A stretch of DNA of 64,000 nt. Origin: Aestuariibaculum sp. M13 (GTDB lineage Bacteria; Bacteroidota; Bacteroidia; Flavobacteriales; Flavobacteriaceae). The translations under genes were made by a program, and so were the position numbers. This document shows, in pieces, positions 1 to 8,846 of this stretch (position 1 is the stretch's first letter; each line of letters begins with the position of its first letter). The notes below the pieces were generated by a model. It was not told the DNA's origin, did no database searches, and worked only from the letters and a program-made list of their open reading frames with translations. The DNA lies in NCBI RefSeq assembly GCF_024723255.1, contig NZ_JANIAC010000003.1:186001-250000 (forward strand), given 5' to 3'.

Positions 1-114
1 ATGATGTATAATCGTATTAATAACGTCATCATTAATAACGGATATTATCGTACCGATATTGGCGATCGATGGACTGAAGACTCCGATAAATTGTGGTCAT
101 GGGGATTATTGTAA
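1..114 (+). CDS. 3' end of an unidentified gene (possibly partial)
   Basis: An open frame begins at the first base of the window with two ATG codons and ends at TAA 112-114, giving 37 residues rich in Asn, Tyr and Trp and ending WSWGLL. It is probably the tail of a larger protein whose 5' part lies outside the window, although a very small complete gene cannot be excluded. The GNAT gene follows 12 bases later on the same strand. I do not recognise the family and assign no function. Confidence 0.35.
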   Translation: MMYNRINNVIINNGYYRTDIGDRWTEDSDKLWSWGLL

Positions 115-126
115 TTTAATGTTGTT

Positions 127-570
127 ATGATTTTTGAAAAGTGCATCAAAGTTCAGTCTTTTTTTTCCATTCTTCCACAGGACTGGCAGGAGAGTATTTT
201 GCCGTTGTGGGAGGATTATAAGTCGTCAACTGAATGTTTTGTTTTAAATGAAGCTAATGAAATTGTAGCCGGTGGTTTAGTATTTACAAAATGCCCGCTG
301 GATATGTTTTATGCATTGGAAGAAGCAAATACTTATTTTGAAAAAGGATATAAATATTTAGGCTTTATATATGTTTCTGAATCCAGAAGAGGACAGAATT
401 TGGGCTCTTTTTGGCTAAATAGTTTGAAAGAAATGTATCCTGAAACCAAATTTTGGTTAACCATTGAAGACTTGAATCTCCACCATTTTTATGTTAAAAA
501 TGGTTTTTTATATGTAAAGACTTTACATCATGGTGAACAAAAGGAAGGTTTATACCTTTACCCAAATTAA
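127..570 (+). CDS. GNAT-family N-acetyltransferase
   Basis: A 147-residue protein with the fold signature of GNAT acetyltransferases. The acetyl-CoA pyrophosphate-binding motif is visible as RRGQNLG near residues 88-94, after a beta-strand reading GFIYVSE. A C-terminal segment, HHFYVKNGF, matches the usual end of GNAT domains, where a Tyr and a conserved NGF turn occur. The length is normal for a single-domain GNAT. The substrate cannot be told from sequence. It lies between an unknown gene end and a TonB-dependent receptor with its own upstream gap, so no operon partner hints at its role. The family call is fairly sure, the target unknown. Confidence 0.75.
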   Translation: MIFEKCIKVQSFFSILPQDWQESILPLWEDYKSSTECFVLNEANEIVAGGLVFTKCPLDMFYALEEANTYFEKGYKYLGFIYVSESRRGQNLGSFWLNSLKEMYPETKFWLTIEDLNLHHFYVKNGFLYVKTLHHGEQKEGLYLYPN

Positions 571-636
571 ACCTTAGATTTATTAAAAAGTGAGTACTTT
601 AATTTAACTTGCAACTTTTAATAACAGGTTTAAAAA

Positions 637-3015
637 ATGAGTTTTAAGACAGTTTCAACATACATTCTTTTTATATTCCTATTATTTCAAGGGGTAAAGG
701 GTGGCTCACAAAACATTGAAATAAAGGGCGTTGTTATTGATGAAGGTAGTAAGCAACCATTGTCCTATGCTACCATTGTAGTTGCCAGTCGTGATACTAA
801 ACAAGCTATTACAGGTGCTATAACTACTGAGGATGGTAGTTTTTCTCTTAAAACCAAAGCATCAAAGTTTTATATAGAAGTAAGTTTTATAGGGTTTCTA
901 TCGAAAACTATTGAACAATTCAATTTAAAAAATAATACCATAAATCTGGGAACCATTGGGCTCCAGGAGGATGCTTCGCAGTTAGACGAAGTGGTAGTGC
1001 AGGCAGAAACGTCCAGAACCGAATTTAAATTAGATAGGCGTGTTTTTAATGTAGGTAAAGATATTTCCAGTACAGGTATGAGCGCTTTGGAAGTCCTTAA
1101 TAATGTGCCTTCAGTTAGTGTAAATATAGAGGGGATTATAAGTTTACGAGGCAGCAGTGGTGTTCAGATTTTAATTAATGGAAAACCTTCGATTCTTACC
1201 GGTGAAGGTGGTGCATTAGGCAGTATTACTGCCGATATGATTGAAAGTATTGAAGTTATAACTAATCCGTCTGCAAAATACGATGCCGAGGGAACTTCCG
1301 GTATTATAAATATCATTATTAAAAAAGAGGAGCGTAAAGGTGTGAACGGTTCATTAAGTCTGAACACAGGAATTCCAGATAACCATAGTGTGGGATTAAG
1401 TTTGAATCGACGTTCAGAAAAATTTAACCTGTTTACGCAACTTGGTATAGGCAGACGAAGTAATCCTAACGTAGGGGAGAATATTAATACAGATTTGATT
1501 AATAATACAAACCTGATGAATTCAGGAAAAGAATACCGAAATGAAAAGTTTTATAATATCATTTTAGGAACTGATTATTATATCAATCCCAATAATGTGG
1601 TAACGCTTTCCGGAAATTTTGCTTATGAGGTAGAAGATCAACCTTCAAATAATCTATTTAAATTGTTTGATGAGACAAACGCCTTGATATCTGAATGGGA
1701 TCGAACTGAAGAAACCGAGGCAACCAATCCGAAATGGCAGTATGAGCTTCAATATAAAAAGGATTTTGAAGACCATGAAGATCATGATTTATTATTCAGT
1801 GCTTTAGGGCAGTCATTTGCCAAAGATCAATCTTCTTTGTTTAATGATGTTACGGTTTCAGGTGAAGATAGAGATGCCGTTCAACGCACTCGAGCCGATT
1901 TTAGTGATTACACGTACACATTTAAGTTAGATTATACCAAACCATTTTCAGAACAATGGCGTTTGGAAACTGGTGCTCAATATGTAATAAATGATGTAAG
2001 TAATGATTATGAAGTGGAGAACTTTGTTGGTGAAAATTTTGTGACGGACGAAGGGCTTACCAATATTTTTAATTACAATCAGAATGTTTTTGGAATTTAT
2101 GCTACCGGGTCTTTCGAGGGAGTAAAATGGGGATTGAAAACAGGGCTTAGAATGGAACAAACCGATTTGAAGACTTTATTAGCAAATACTTATGAAGCAA
2201 ATAATCAAAATTATTTAAATCTGTTTCCAAGTGTACATACATCATATAAAATTTCAGATATGGTTTCTTTACAAGCCGGGTATTCAAAGCGCATTTACCG
2301 TCCACGATTATGGGATTTAAATCCGTTTTTTAATATAAGGAATAGTTTTAGCATTCGTCAAGGGAACCCTAATTTAATGCCGGAATTTACAGATTCGTAC
2401 GAATTGACTAGTATTTTCGATATCGGAAAAACATCGCTTAATTTTGGAGTGTATCATCGCTACACGACCGATGTGATTGAACGTATTACAACTTCCGAAG
2501 ATAATGTAAATATAACAAGACCCGAGAATATTGGGGCGAACAGTACTTACGGAATAGAGTTTAATACCAAGTATAGCCCGATAAACTGGTTAACACTTAA
2601 TGCCGATTTTAATTATAATACTTTTAAACGTGATGGAAGTTTTGAAGCTCAGTTGTTCGATTTTAAAGGAAATCAGTGGACTTCCAAGTTAATGGGGAAA
2701 TTTAAAATGCCTGCTGATATAGATTTTGAAGCAACCGGAAATTATCAATCTAAATATAAAACCGTACAAAGCGTAGTGAGCGATATGCTGTTTTTAGATT
2801 TAGGTCTTCGGAAAAAAATAATGAATAGTAGAGGTGTTCTAAACCTAGGAGTTCGCGATGTTTTTGTTTCAAGAATCGATGAGAGATTTACTAGCCAAAA
2901 TTCTTTTTTGTCATATAGTAAAAATGCTCGTGGTCGCTTTGTTACATTTGGTTTTAGCTATGGTTTTGGTAAAGGAGAAGCTATGGAATATTCCGGAGGC
3001 AGACGACATTATTAA
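637..3015 (+). CDS. TonB-dependent receptor, outer-membrane beta-barrel (OMP_b-brl_3 type)
   Basis: 792 residues. A signal peptide (about 1-24) is followed by a carboxypeptidase-regulatory-like beta-sandwich (about 28-112; GVVIDEGSKQPLSYATI), typical of Bacteroidota receptors. A plug-like region (about 118-225) contains LNNVPSVSVN and LRGSSGVQILINGKPS, and a long Tyr/Asn-rich barrel runs to the C-terminus. The plug wording with INGKPS is characteristic of the OMP_b-brl_3 subgroup rather than SusC proteins, and no SusD gene is adjacent. The ligand is unknown. Its stop codon shares the TTAA at 3012-3015 with the stop of the convergent DUF192 gene, so the two transcripts overlap at their ends. 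Confidence 0.85.
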   Translation: MSFKTVSTYILFIFLLFQGVKGGSQNIEIKGVVIDEGSKQPLSYATIVVASRDTKQAITGAITTEDGSFSLKTKASKFYIEVSFIGFLSKTIEQFNLKNNTINLGTIGLQEDASQLDEVVVQAETSRTEFKLDRRVFNVGKDISSTGMSALEVLNNVPSVSVNIEGIISLRGSSGVQILINGKPSILTGEGGALGSITADMIESIEVITNPSAKYDAEGTSGIINIIIKKEERKGVNGSLSLNTGIPDNHSVGLSLNRRSEKFNLFTQLGIGRRSNPNVGENINTDLINNTNLMNSGKEYRNEKFYNIILGTDYYINPNNVVTLSGNFAYEVEDQPSNNLFKLFDETNALISEWDRTEETEATNPKWQYELQYKKDFEDHEDHDLLFSALGQSFAKDQSSLFNDVTVSGEDRDAVQRTRADFSDYTYTFKLDYTKPFSEQWRLETGAQYVINDVSNDYEVENFVGENFVTDEGLTNIFNYNQNVFGIYATGSFEGVKWGLKTGLRMEQTDLKTLLANTYEANNQNYLNLFPSVHTSYKISDMVSLQAGYSKRIYRPRLWDLNPFFNIRNSFSIRQGNPNLMPEFTDSYELTSIFDIGKTSLNFGVYHRYTTDVIERITTSEDNVNITRPENIGANSTYGIEFNTKYSPINWLTLNADFNYNTFKRDGSFEAQLFDFKGNQWTSKLMGKFKMPADIDFEATGNYQSKYKTVQSVVSDMLFLDLGLRKKIMNSRGVLNLGVRDVFVSRIDERFTSQNSFLSYSKNARGRFVTFGFSYGFGKGEAMEYSGGRRHY

Positions 3016-3509
3016 TGTGTTTTTACAAAGCTAATACTATCGTTCACGGCAAGTTGCCATTGGTCGGATAAACCGGTATTAACTTCTAAAACATATTTTG
3101 CTGGCAGGTTTGAAGGCAACGACGATTCATCAAAAGGTTTGGCATTCTTTTGAAAACTTACAATTTTGTTGTTGTCGCTAATATAAATAATGTCTAACGG
3201 TATTCTTGTGTTTTTCATATAGAAATAACGTTCTCTAACATCGTCAAAAACAAAGAGCATGCCTTGTTTTGGTTTCATAGCATCTCTATACATCAAACCT
3301 GTTTCACGGTCAAATTCGGTATCGGCGATTTCAATATCTAAATTTACCTGAGTAGAATCGGCTTTAAAAATGGTAAGTTCACCTTCTTTGGTGAATTTTA
3401 TTTCGGTTTGTTTTACCACTGTTTTATCATCTTTTTTACAGCCTGTGAAACTTAAAGTAAAACAGGCTGCAAAAATAAGATAAGTTATATAGAAACTTTT
3501 AAAGTTCAT
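3012..3509 (-). CDS. DUF192-domain lipoprotein
   Basis: About 165 residues from ATG 3509. The open frame reaches 3542, but the extra residues precede a clean lipoprotein signal: a hydrophobic stretch ending LSFTGC, with the lipidated Cys at residue 24. The chosen ATG lies two bases after the lgt stop codon. The rest is a DUF192 domain (FDRETGLMYRDAMKPKQGMLFVFDD, here split as FDRETGLMYRD then PKQGMLFVF; later NTRIPLDIIYI), a small fold of unknown biochemical role. Tight coupling downstream of lgt is appropriate because Lgt would modify this very lipoprotein. Domain call is firm, function unknown. Confidence 0.8.
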   Translation of the reverse strand: MNFKSFYITYLIFAACFTLSFTGCKKDDKTVVKQTEIKFTKEGELTIFKADSTQVNLDIEIADTEFDRETGLMYRDAMKPKQGMLFVFDDVRERYFYMKNTRIPLDIIYISDNNKIVSFQKNAKPFDESSLPSNLPAKYVLEVNTGLSDQWQLAVNDSISFVKTH

Positions 3510-3510
3510 G

Positions 3511-4440
3511 TTATACCACAGGCTGTTTTGGTTTATAAACAAACATAAAATAAAGTCCTATTAGAATAAACGGAATGCTCAACCATTGTCCGGTGTTTAA
3601 ACCAAGCCAGTTAATATATTCGTCGCCTTGAGGTTCTTTTACAAATTCAACGAAGAATCTAATAGACCATAATAAAATTAAAAATAATCCGAATAGGAAT
3701 CCTGTTTGATCTTTTTTGGTGGTTTTCGAGTAGAAATACCATAAAATTAAGAATACAAAAACATAACAGAACGACTCGTATAATTGTGCCGGATGTCTGT
3801 AAGGTACGGCATCAAGTAAATTTTGAAACTGCGGATTGGTGGTTACAGCATTATAGGCTTCCTGAGCATCTTTAATGCCCGTTAATTGTACAATCTGACT
3901 TTTGTAATATTGATCCTGAATAAAACGTACACCAAAAGCAGAATCGGTTACCTTTCCTATAATTTCAGAATTGATAAAGTTCCCAATTCTAATGAATACG
4001 GCACCTGAAGCAACCGAAATCACGACACGGTCTAAAATCCAAAGTAGCGATTTGTAGTTGTATTTTTTACGGTACAAATACATCCCAACAATAATTCCAA
4101 TGGCAGCACCATGACTTGCTAAACCTTGAAATCCCGTAAATTCAATACCGCCTTTAAATCGGAATGGTAAAAAGATGCTGAAAAAGTCTTCAGAAATTAA
4201 TTCAGACTGATAAAACAAAACATGCCCTAATCGAGCCCCGATCATGGTTGCTAAAACTGTATAGATGAATAAAGGGTCTAAATATTCTAAGGATACTTTT
4301 TCTTTGGTGAAAATACGTTTCATAATAAACCACCCTAATACAAAGGCTGTAACCCACATAAGGCTGTAAAAGTGTAGTTTGAAATTTCCAATGATATCGA
4401 TACCTGTTATAGGATTCCAATCAAATTTTAATAGGTACAT
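3511..4440 (-). CDS. lgt: prolipoprotein diacylglyceryl transferase
   Basis: 309-residue integral membrane enzyme that transfers diacylglycerol from phosphatidylglycerol to the lipobox Cys of prelipoproteins, the first step of lipoprotein maturation. Visible family motifs are GARLGH (68-73), GLASHG (106-111), RIGNF (151-155) and HPAQLYE (216-222). Several hydrophobic segments span the length. It is slightly longer than E. coli Lgt because of an insertion at about 175-212 between the catalytic loop and HPAQLYE. It lies in a minus-strand run between a double PPIase gene and a DUF192 lipoprotein, with three predicted lipoproteins in the neighbourhood. Confidence 0.95.
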   Translation of the reverse strand: MYLLKFDWNPITGIDIIGNFKLHFYSLMWVTAFVLGWFIMKRIFTKEKVSLEYLDPLFIYTVLATMIGARLGHVLFYQSELISEDFFSIFLPFRFKGGIEFTGFQGLASHGAAIGIIVGMYLYRKKYNYKSLLWILDRVVISVASGAVFIRIGNFINSEIIGKVTDSAFGVRFIQDQYYKSQIVQLTGIKDAQEAYNAVTTNPQFQNLLDAVPYRHPAQLYESFCYVFVFLILWYFYSKTTKKDQTGFLFGLFLILLWSIRFFVEFVKEPQGDEYINWLGLNTGQWLSIPFILIGLYFMFVYKPKQPVV

Positions 4441-4476
4441 AAGTGTTATTTTTCTGTATATAAATTGTCGTTTTGT

Positions 4477-5604
4477 TTAGAGTGCTTCAATAATTTCAAC
4501 TTCAAAAATTAAATTCGCACGTGGGGGAATGCCGCGATTTCCCATTTCGCCATAGCCTAAGTGGTATGGAATAAATAGCGTGGCTTTATCTCCAACACTA
4601 AGTTGTTGTAAACCTTCTTTAAAACCTGGAATCATGCGGGCATCCGGACTGATTTCGGCTTCAATAGGGCGGTACATTTCGGCATCTCGTTTCCCAGGGT
4701 TTACCATATCGAAGGCTTCGGCAACATCTAATTTGCTGGTGTCAAATAGTTTGCCATCTTCCATATACAAGCTGTAATCTGTAAGAATAATTGCGGTTGA
4801 TGGTAGTTTGTTGCCATCGCCTTTTTCGCTGATGTAATATTTTAGACCAGAAGGCAGGGTAGTGGCTTCTGCTTTTTGTTTTTCAAATCTTTCTTTGGTT
4901 GCAGTTAATAAGGCTTCCTGTTTTGCTGCTTTTTCTTTTTCAAGACGTTCGGCTTCAACAAAATGATTCACAAAAATGTCTGGAGCGTCAAAGCGCTTAG
5001 CTTCTTTTCCTTTTCGGATAATATTCAGCTCTTTAATGTAGATTTTATCAATTGGCTCATCCGTCGCATCGGTTTCCACATTTGAAATGGTATCCTGCAC
5101 ATCCAAACCAATAACCAGTTCTCCAAAAACAGAATGTTTATTGTCTAAGAATGGCGTTGGTTTTTCGGTGATGAAAAACTGACTTCCGTTAGTATTCGGA
5201 CCAGAGTTTGCCATAGATAGGATACCAGCTTTATCGTGTTTTAAATCTTCTGAAAACTCATCGGTAAATTTGTATCCGGGACCACCAGAACCATTTCCTA
5301 TAGGATCTCCACCCTGAATCATGAAACCATCAATAACACGGTGAAACGTTGTTCCGTTATAAAATTTTTTTCCTTTATATTGTTTGTCGACCATGGTGTT
5401 AGTACCTTCGGCTAAGGATACAAAATTAGCAACGGTAACCGGAGTTTCATTGTAATCTAATTTGGCAACCATAACGCCTTTACTGGTAACGAACTCGGCG
5501 TAAATGCCGTCCTCTAATTCCGGATACTGGGCTTTACATGATGTTAAGTTGGTAAGTAAGGTGACAATGAAAAGTATTTTAGCTGAAATTTTTAACTGTT
5601 TCAT
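4477..5604 (-). CDS. peptidyl-prolyl isomerase with cyclophilin and FKBP domains (lipoprotein)
   Basis: 375 residues. A lipoprotein signal ends LTSC (Cys23). The first half is a cyclophilin domain (about 33-200) with [15 protein letters not shown] and the [11 protein letters not shown] segment. A charged helical linker (about 205-245; [15 protein letters not shown]) leads to an FKBP domain (about 248-375) with the typical end [13 protein letters not shown] and LIFEVEIIE. It should isomerise Xaa-Pro bonds in the periplasm, anchored to a membrane. Two unrelated isomerase folds in one chain is a Bacteroidota arrangement. The neighbour on the same strand, GldI, is a third FKBP-type lipoprotein, suggesting a periplasmic folding unit. 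Confidence 0.9.
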   Translation of the reverse strand: MKQLKISAKILFIVTLLTNLTSCKAQYPELEDGIYAEFVTSKGVMVAKLDYNETPVTVANFVSLAEGTNTMVDKQYKGKKFYNGTTFHRVIDGFMIQGGDPIGNGSGGPGYKFTDEFSEDLKHDKAGILSMANSGPNTNGSQFFITEKPTPFLDNKHSVFGELVIGLDVQDTISNVETDATDEPIDKIYIKELNIIRKGKEAKRFDAPDIFVNHFVEAERLEKEKAAKQEALLTATKERFEKQKAEATTLPSGLKYYISEKGDGNKLPSTAIILTDYSLYMEDGKLFDTSKLDVAEAFDMVNPGKRDAEMYRPIEAEISPDARMIPGFKEGLQQLSVGDKATLFIPYHLGYGEMGNRGIPPRANLIFEVEIIEAL

Positions 5605-5647
5605 ATGGTTCTGTAAATATTTATAGGGAATAGTTGGTTTCTTTGAA

Positions 5648-6193
5648 TTAATCGTCTTCGGTTTTTGTGATAGAGTTTAAGGTTACTTTACACATTAATG
5701 GTGTATTGCTGCCAATTTTGTTTTCGTCACCATAGTAACCGTATGCCTTTTGTGAAGGGAATAAAAAAGTTACTGTTTCACCGGTTTTCATAAGTTTTAG
5801 TCCTTCTCTTAAACCAGTAAAAAGTTCTTCTTTATCCATGGTGTAATTACGGGTTTTAAGATCATCAAACGAATAAATGGTTTGCCCATTTAAAGTTTTT
5901 ACGTCGAAATCGTAGTTTACTACATCTCCAAAAACAGGTGTTTGTAAAGAGTCAATTTCTGTTTTGGTATTGTAGAAATACCAGAAACCACTTTCAGAAG
6001 CAATGTATTCATTTTCCTGTTTTTGCGTCATGAACTTTTCTATAAGTGCTTGTTCTTCGGCATTTAATTTTTTATTACGTTCTACGGATTCATCAATAAA
6101 TGAGCCCGATTTAACCGAAACAGGGCGTCTTGCTTCAGGAGATTTGCAAGCTAACGCCAAAGCGATTGTGGCCAGTGTTAAAAATTTATTCAT
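5648..6193 (-). CDS. gldI: gliding-motility lipoprotein, FKBP-type PPIase GldI
   Basis: 181 residues with a short lipoprotein signal ending ALAC (Cys16), followed directly by [10 protein letters not shown], a stretch I associate with GldI of gliding Flavobacteriia. The C-terminal half is FKBP-like ([29 protein letters not shown]). In F. johnsoniae, GldI is needed for gliding and its associated secretion, and is thought to fold motility proteins in the periplasm. The start overlaps the end of the DHH phosphoesterase gene by 8 bases, implying translational coupling. Its presence fits the T9SS-exported protein at 55063-58053. Confidence 0.88.
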   Translation of the reverse strand: MNKFLTLATIALALACKSPEARRPVSVKSGSFIDESVERNKKLNAEEQALIEKFMTQKQENEYIASESGFWYFYNTKTEIDSLQTPVFGDVVNYDFDVKTLNGQTIYSFDDLKTRNYTMDKEELFTGLREGLKLMKTGETVTFLFPSQKAYGYYGDENKIGSNTPLMCKVTLNSITKTEDD

Positions 6194-7205
6194 TATTCAG
6201 GGCTTTATTATAACTAGGCAATATACTAATAAATTTTTCAACGGTATCGTTTAGTGATAATTCACTTCGTCCGCCAGCCGCATTTATATGTCCGCCACCA
6301 TTAAAGTGGGTTCTGGACATGTCGTTTACCGAAAAATCACCTTTTGAACGTAGCGATATTTTAACAATACCTTCCTGCTTGTCTTCAATAAAAATAGCTG
6401 CTAGTACAATATTGTCCAGAGATAAACCATAATTTACAATCCCTTCTGTATCGCCTTTTTTGTAATCGTATTTATTGAGTTCGTCCTGAGATAAAGTAAT
6501 GAATGCCGCTCTGTGCTCGGGTAGGACTTTTAAATTGGTTAAGGCACAACCTAATAATTGTAAACGTTGATAGCTGTTAGTATCGTAAATACTGTTGTGT
6601 ATTTGTGAGTTGTTAGCACCTTTATCGATTAAATCGGCAATAATGCGATGGGTTTGGCTTGTTGTTGATGGAAAACGGAATGAGCCAGTATCGGTCATAA
6701 TTCCAGCATATAAACAAGAAGCGATATTAGTATCAACCAACGCTTTATCGTCAAGCATATCAATAAAATGATATACCATTTCACAGGTAGAACTCATACT
6801 TACATCACTATAGGTATACAAGGCGTAATCATCAGGAGCCTGATGGTGGTCTATCATGATTTTAATGCCTTTACTTTCGGCTAAAACGGTTTCCATGTTT
6901 CCGGTACGGTTTAGCGCATTAAAGTCTAATGTAAAAATAATATCGGCAGCATGAATTAAAGTGTCAGATTCTTCGGTTTGTGAATCGTATTTTAAGACCT
7001 TATTTTCATCAGGCATCCATTTTAAAAAGTGCGGATAATCGTTTGGGGCGATAACGTGAACTTGATGGTTGCCTTTTAAAAGATAATGGTAAAGGCCTAA
7101 AGTAGATCCGATGGCATCGCCGTCGGGGTTTTTATGTGGTACAATAACTATCTTTTTTTCAGTAGATAACAATTGTTTTATGTTGCTAATTTCTTCATTT
7201 TTCAT
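6186..7205 (-). CDS. DHH-family phosphoesterase, NrnA-like oligoribonuclease / pAp phosphatase
   Basis: 339 residues. The N-terminal DHH domain shows HKNPDGDAIGS (24-34) and the signature DHH in IMIDHHQAPD (about 117-126). The C-terminal DHHA1 domain carries GGGHINAAGG (about 308-317). NrnA-type enzymes degrade 2-5 nt RNA and dephosphorylate 3'-phosphoadenosine 5'-phosphate, using two metal ions in the cytoplasm. The length suits NrnA and is far too short for RecJ. It begins the minus-strand run that continues into gldI, with the ndk promoter reading divergently just upstream. Confidence 0.88.
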   Translation of the reverse strand: MKNEEISNIKQLLSTEKKIVIVPHKNPDGDAIGSTLGLYHYLLKGNHQVHVIAPNDYPHFLKWMPDENKVLKYDSQTEESDTLIHAADIIFTLDFNALNRTGNMETVLAESKGIKIMIDHHQAPDDYALYTYSDVSMSSTCEMVYHFIDMLDDKALVDTNIASCLYAGIMTDTGSFRFPSTTSQTHRIIADLIDKGANNSQIHNSIYDTNSYQRLQLLGCALTNLKVLPEHRAAFITLSQDELNKYDYKKGDTEGIVNYGLSLDNIVLAAIFIEDKQEGIVKISLRSKGDFSVNDMSRTHFNGGGHINAAGGRSELSLNDTVEKFISILPSYNKALNNE

Positions 7206-7243
7206 AGATGACGAAGATACAATTTTTTTAAAATTACATAGGC

Positions 7244-7273
7244 TTGTTTTTAATGATAAATAGCGTACTTTTG
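7244..7273 (+). promoter_or_regulatory. Bacteroidota-type promoter for ndk
   Basis: TTG at 7244-7246 is separated by exactly 19 nt from TACTTTTG at 7266-7273, matching the Bacteroidota -33/-7 consensus (TTG ... TAnnTTTG). The predicted start near 7280 leaves a leader of about 100 nt before the ndk ATG. Confidence 0.7.
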
Positions 7274-7377
7274 CAGCAAAATTAAAAGACCTTCATTGTG
7301 AAGTATTTTTAGAAAAGTATATGTCTTTTTAAGAATGCTTTAAATGAAATTAAAAAGAATAACACTAAAATTTAAAA

Positions 7378-7797
7378 ATGGCAACAAATAGAACATTTAC
7401 AATGCTAAAGCCAGATGCAGTTGAAAACGGACACATTGGCGCAATATTAGAGAAAATTTCAGCTTCAGGATTTAGAATTGTAGCAATGAAATTAACGCAA
7501 ATGACCAAAGCTGATGCTGAAGCTTTTTATGCAATTCACAGTGAGCGTCCATTCTTTGGTGAGTTAGTAGAGTTTATGACTCGTGGGCCTATCGTAGCTG
7601 CTATTTTGGAAAAAGAAAATGCGGTTGAAGATTTCAGAACTTTAATTGGTGCTACAAACCCAGCTGATGCTGCCGAAGGAACTATTCGTAAATTATATGC
7701 AGCTTCTGTTGGTGAAAATGCAGTTCACGGAAGTGATAGTGATGAGAATGCAGCTATTGAAGGTGCTTTCCACTTTGCAGGAAGAGAGCAGTTTTAA
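7378..7797 (+). CDS. ndk: nucleoside diphosphate kinase
   Basis: 139 residues, the normal length. It transfers the gamma phosphate of ATP to other NDPs through a phosphohistidine, visible as His117 in [12 protein letters not shown]. The N-terminus [10 protein letters not shown] and the TIRKLYA segment are family hallmarks. It is a single-gene transcript with its own strong promoter (7244-7273) and a strong terminator (7822-7848). Codon choice is biased as expected of a highly expressed gene. Confidence 0.97.
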   Translation: MATNRTFTMLKPDAVENGHIGAILEKISASGFRIVAMKLTQMTKADAEAFYAIHSERPFFGELVEFMTRGPIVAAILEKENAVEDFRTLIGATNPADAAEGTIRKLYAASVGENAVHGSDSDENAAIEGAFHFAGREQF

Positions 7798-7821
7798 TTA
7801 AACCGCTTTATATAAATTAAA

Positions 7822-7848
7822 AATCCCGCCATAGCGGGATTTTTTTTG
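7822..7848. terminator. intrinsic terminator after ndk
   Basis: AATCCCGC / GCGGGATT stem with a CATA loop followed by eight T. It lies between convergent ndk and the first cold-shock gene. The A-run on the left lets it also act on the minus strand. Confidence 0.85.
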
Positions 7849-7873
7849 TCTTAAAAAAATTAAATAGTATATA

Positions 7874-8065
7874 TTAAATTACTTTTACATTTACTGCGTT
7901 TAATCCTTTTTTACCTTCTTTCAGTTCGAATTGAACTTCGTCGCCTTGACGAATTTCGTCGATTAATCCTGAAATGTGAACAAAGTGCTCTTTTTTTGAA
8001 CCTTCTTCGATAATGAACCCAAATCCTTTAGAATCATTGAAGAATTTAACTGTTCCTGTACTCAT
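7874..8065 (-). CDS. cold-shock domain protein (copy 1)
   Basis: 63 residues, a single cold-shock OB fold that binds single-stranded RNA and DNA. RNP1 is seen as KGFGFI (13-18) and RNP2 as HFVHISGL. It is a close paralogue of the next gene (8222-8413), differing at about a dozen positions, and both end GLNAVNVKVI. Such proteins melt RNA secondary structure. Each copy has its own upstream region, so they can be regulated separately. Confidence 0.95.
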   Translation of the reverse strand: MSTGTVKFFNDSKGFGFIIEEGSKKEHFVHISGLIDEIRQGDEVQFELKEGKKGLNAVNVKVI

Positions 8066-8162
8066 AAATTGAAATATTAGTTATTAATTGAGTTAAATGT
8101 AGTATAAAATTCAATTTATTCTATGAATTTAGTGTAAAATTTTTAATAAAATTTTACGCACA

Positions 8163-8199
8163 AAAAAAGGCTATCAATAATTTTTGACAGCCTTTTTGT
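8163..8199 (-). terminator. intrinsic terminator after cold-shock copy 2
   Basis: On the minus strand, AAAGGCTGTCAA pairs with TTGATAGCCTTT (one G-U) around a short AT loop and is followed by a T-run. It separates the two cold-shock genes into individual transcripts. Confidence 0.75.
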
Positions 8200-8221
8200 T
8201 GTAATTGTTAAAGTATATGTA

Positions 8222-8413
8222 TTAGATTACTTTTACGTTTACGGCGTTTAATCCTTTTCTACCTTCTTGTAGATCGAATTCAACTACATCACCTTCACGA
8301 ATTTCATCGACTAGTCCAGAAATGTGTACGAAATGTTCTTTGTTGTTGTCTTCTTCAACGATGAATCCAAAACCTTTAGAATCATTGAAGAATTTTACTG
8401 TACCTTTACTCAT
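8222..8413 (-). CDS. cold-shock domain protein (copy 2)
   Basis: 63 residues with the same RNP1 (KGFGFI) and RNP2 (HFVHISGL) motifs as copy 1. Most differences are in the acidic loop (VEEDNNKEHF against IEEGSKKEHF) and in the EFDLQEGRKGL segment. The tandem same-strand arrangement with an intervening terminator points to a local duplication followed by divergence. It may differ from copy 1 in temperature or growth-phase expression, but the sequence does not show how. Confidence 0.95.
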   Translation of the reverse strand: MSKGTVKFFNDSKGFGFIVEEDNNKEHFVHISGLVDEIREGDVVEFDLQEGRKGLNAVNVKVI

Positions 8414-8511
8414 TGTATTTGTATATAAAAAATTTAAAGGTCAAAGGTAATGTAAATAAGTACAGCTTGTTAGAAATCGAAGGCTTTTATTATTTTTATT
8501 TTTAAATGTAG

Positions 8512-8808
8512 TTATCTTAAAATCAATTTTTTAACAATTTCTTTTCCGAGAGCCTCGTTAATCATCATTATAATCTTTTCTTTTCCATAGCTTAATTCTT
8601 CTCGTAAAACACTAGAATTAAGTTGTACATAAAGTGTGTCGCGTTCTAAATTAACCGATCGGGTGTAATTATTAACACCATTACCCATAAGATCGGCCCA
8701 GGCATCGGCGACATTGACTTTATCTAAGCCTTTTTCTAATTTGTTGGTTTCAACAAATTCCTTTAAAGCGTCAGAGATGCTAATATGTTCGTTGTTGCGT
8801 TTTGCCAT
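8512..8808 (-). CDS. DUF721 (DciA-like) protein
   Basis: 98 residues with the DUF721 pattern: an N-terminal helix (ISDALKEFVETNKLEKGLDKVNV), WADLMG, and the strand-turn TLYVQLNSSVLREEL. DUF721 includes DciA, the helicase loader or operator of bacteria lacking DnaC/DnaI. In Bacteroidota it is a short stand-alone version. It lies downstream of a 2H phosphoesterase and recF on the same strand, which supports a replication role. Family call good, DciA function inferred. Confidence 0.78.
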   Translation of the reverse strand: MAKRNNEHISISDALKEFVETNKLEKGLDKVNVADAWADLMGNGVNNYTRSVNLERDTLYVQLNSSVLREELSYGKEKIIMMINEALGKEIVKKLILR

Positions 8809-8846
8809 GAATTTGGAGTCTTGAGAAGTGGCAAAGGTACTACGTT

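Noticed and set aside
3012-3015. Overlapping stop codons of convergent genes as a regulatory feature
   Set aside because: Sharing TTAA is a simple consequence of compact convergent genes with TAA stops; no further structure is present.
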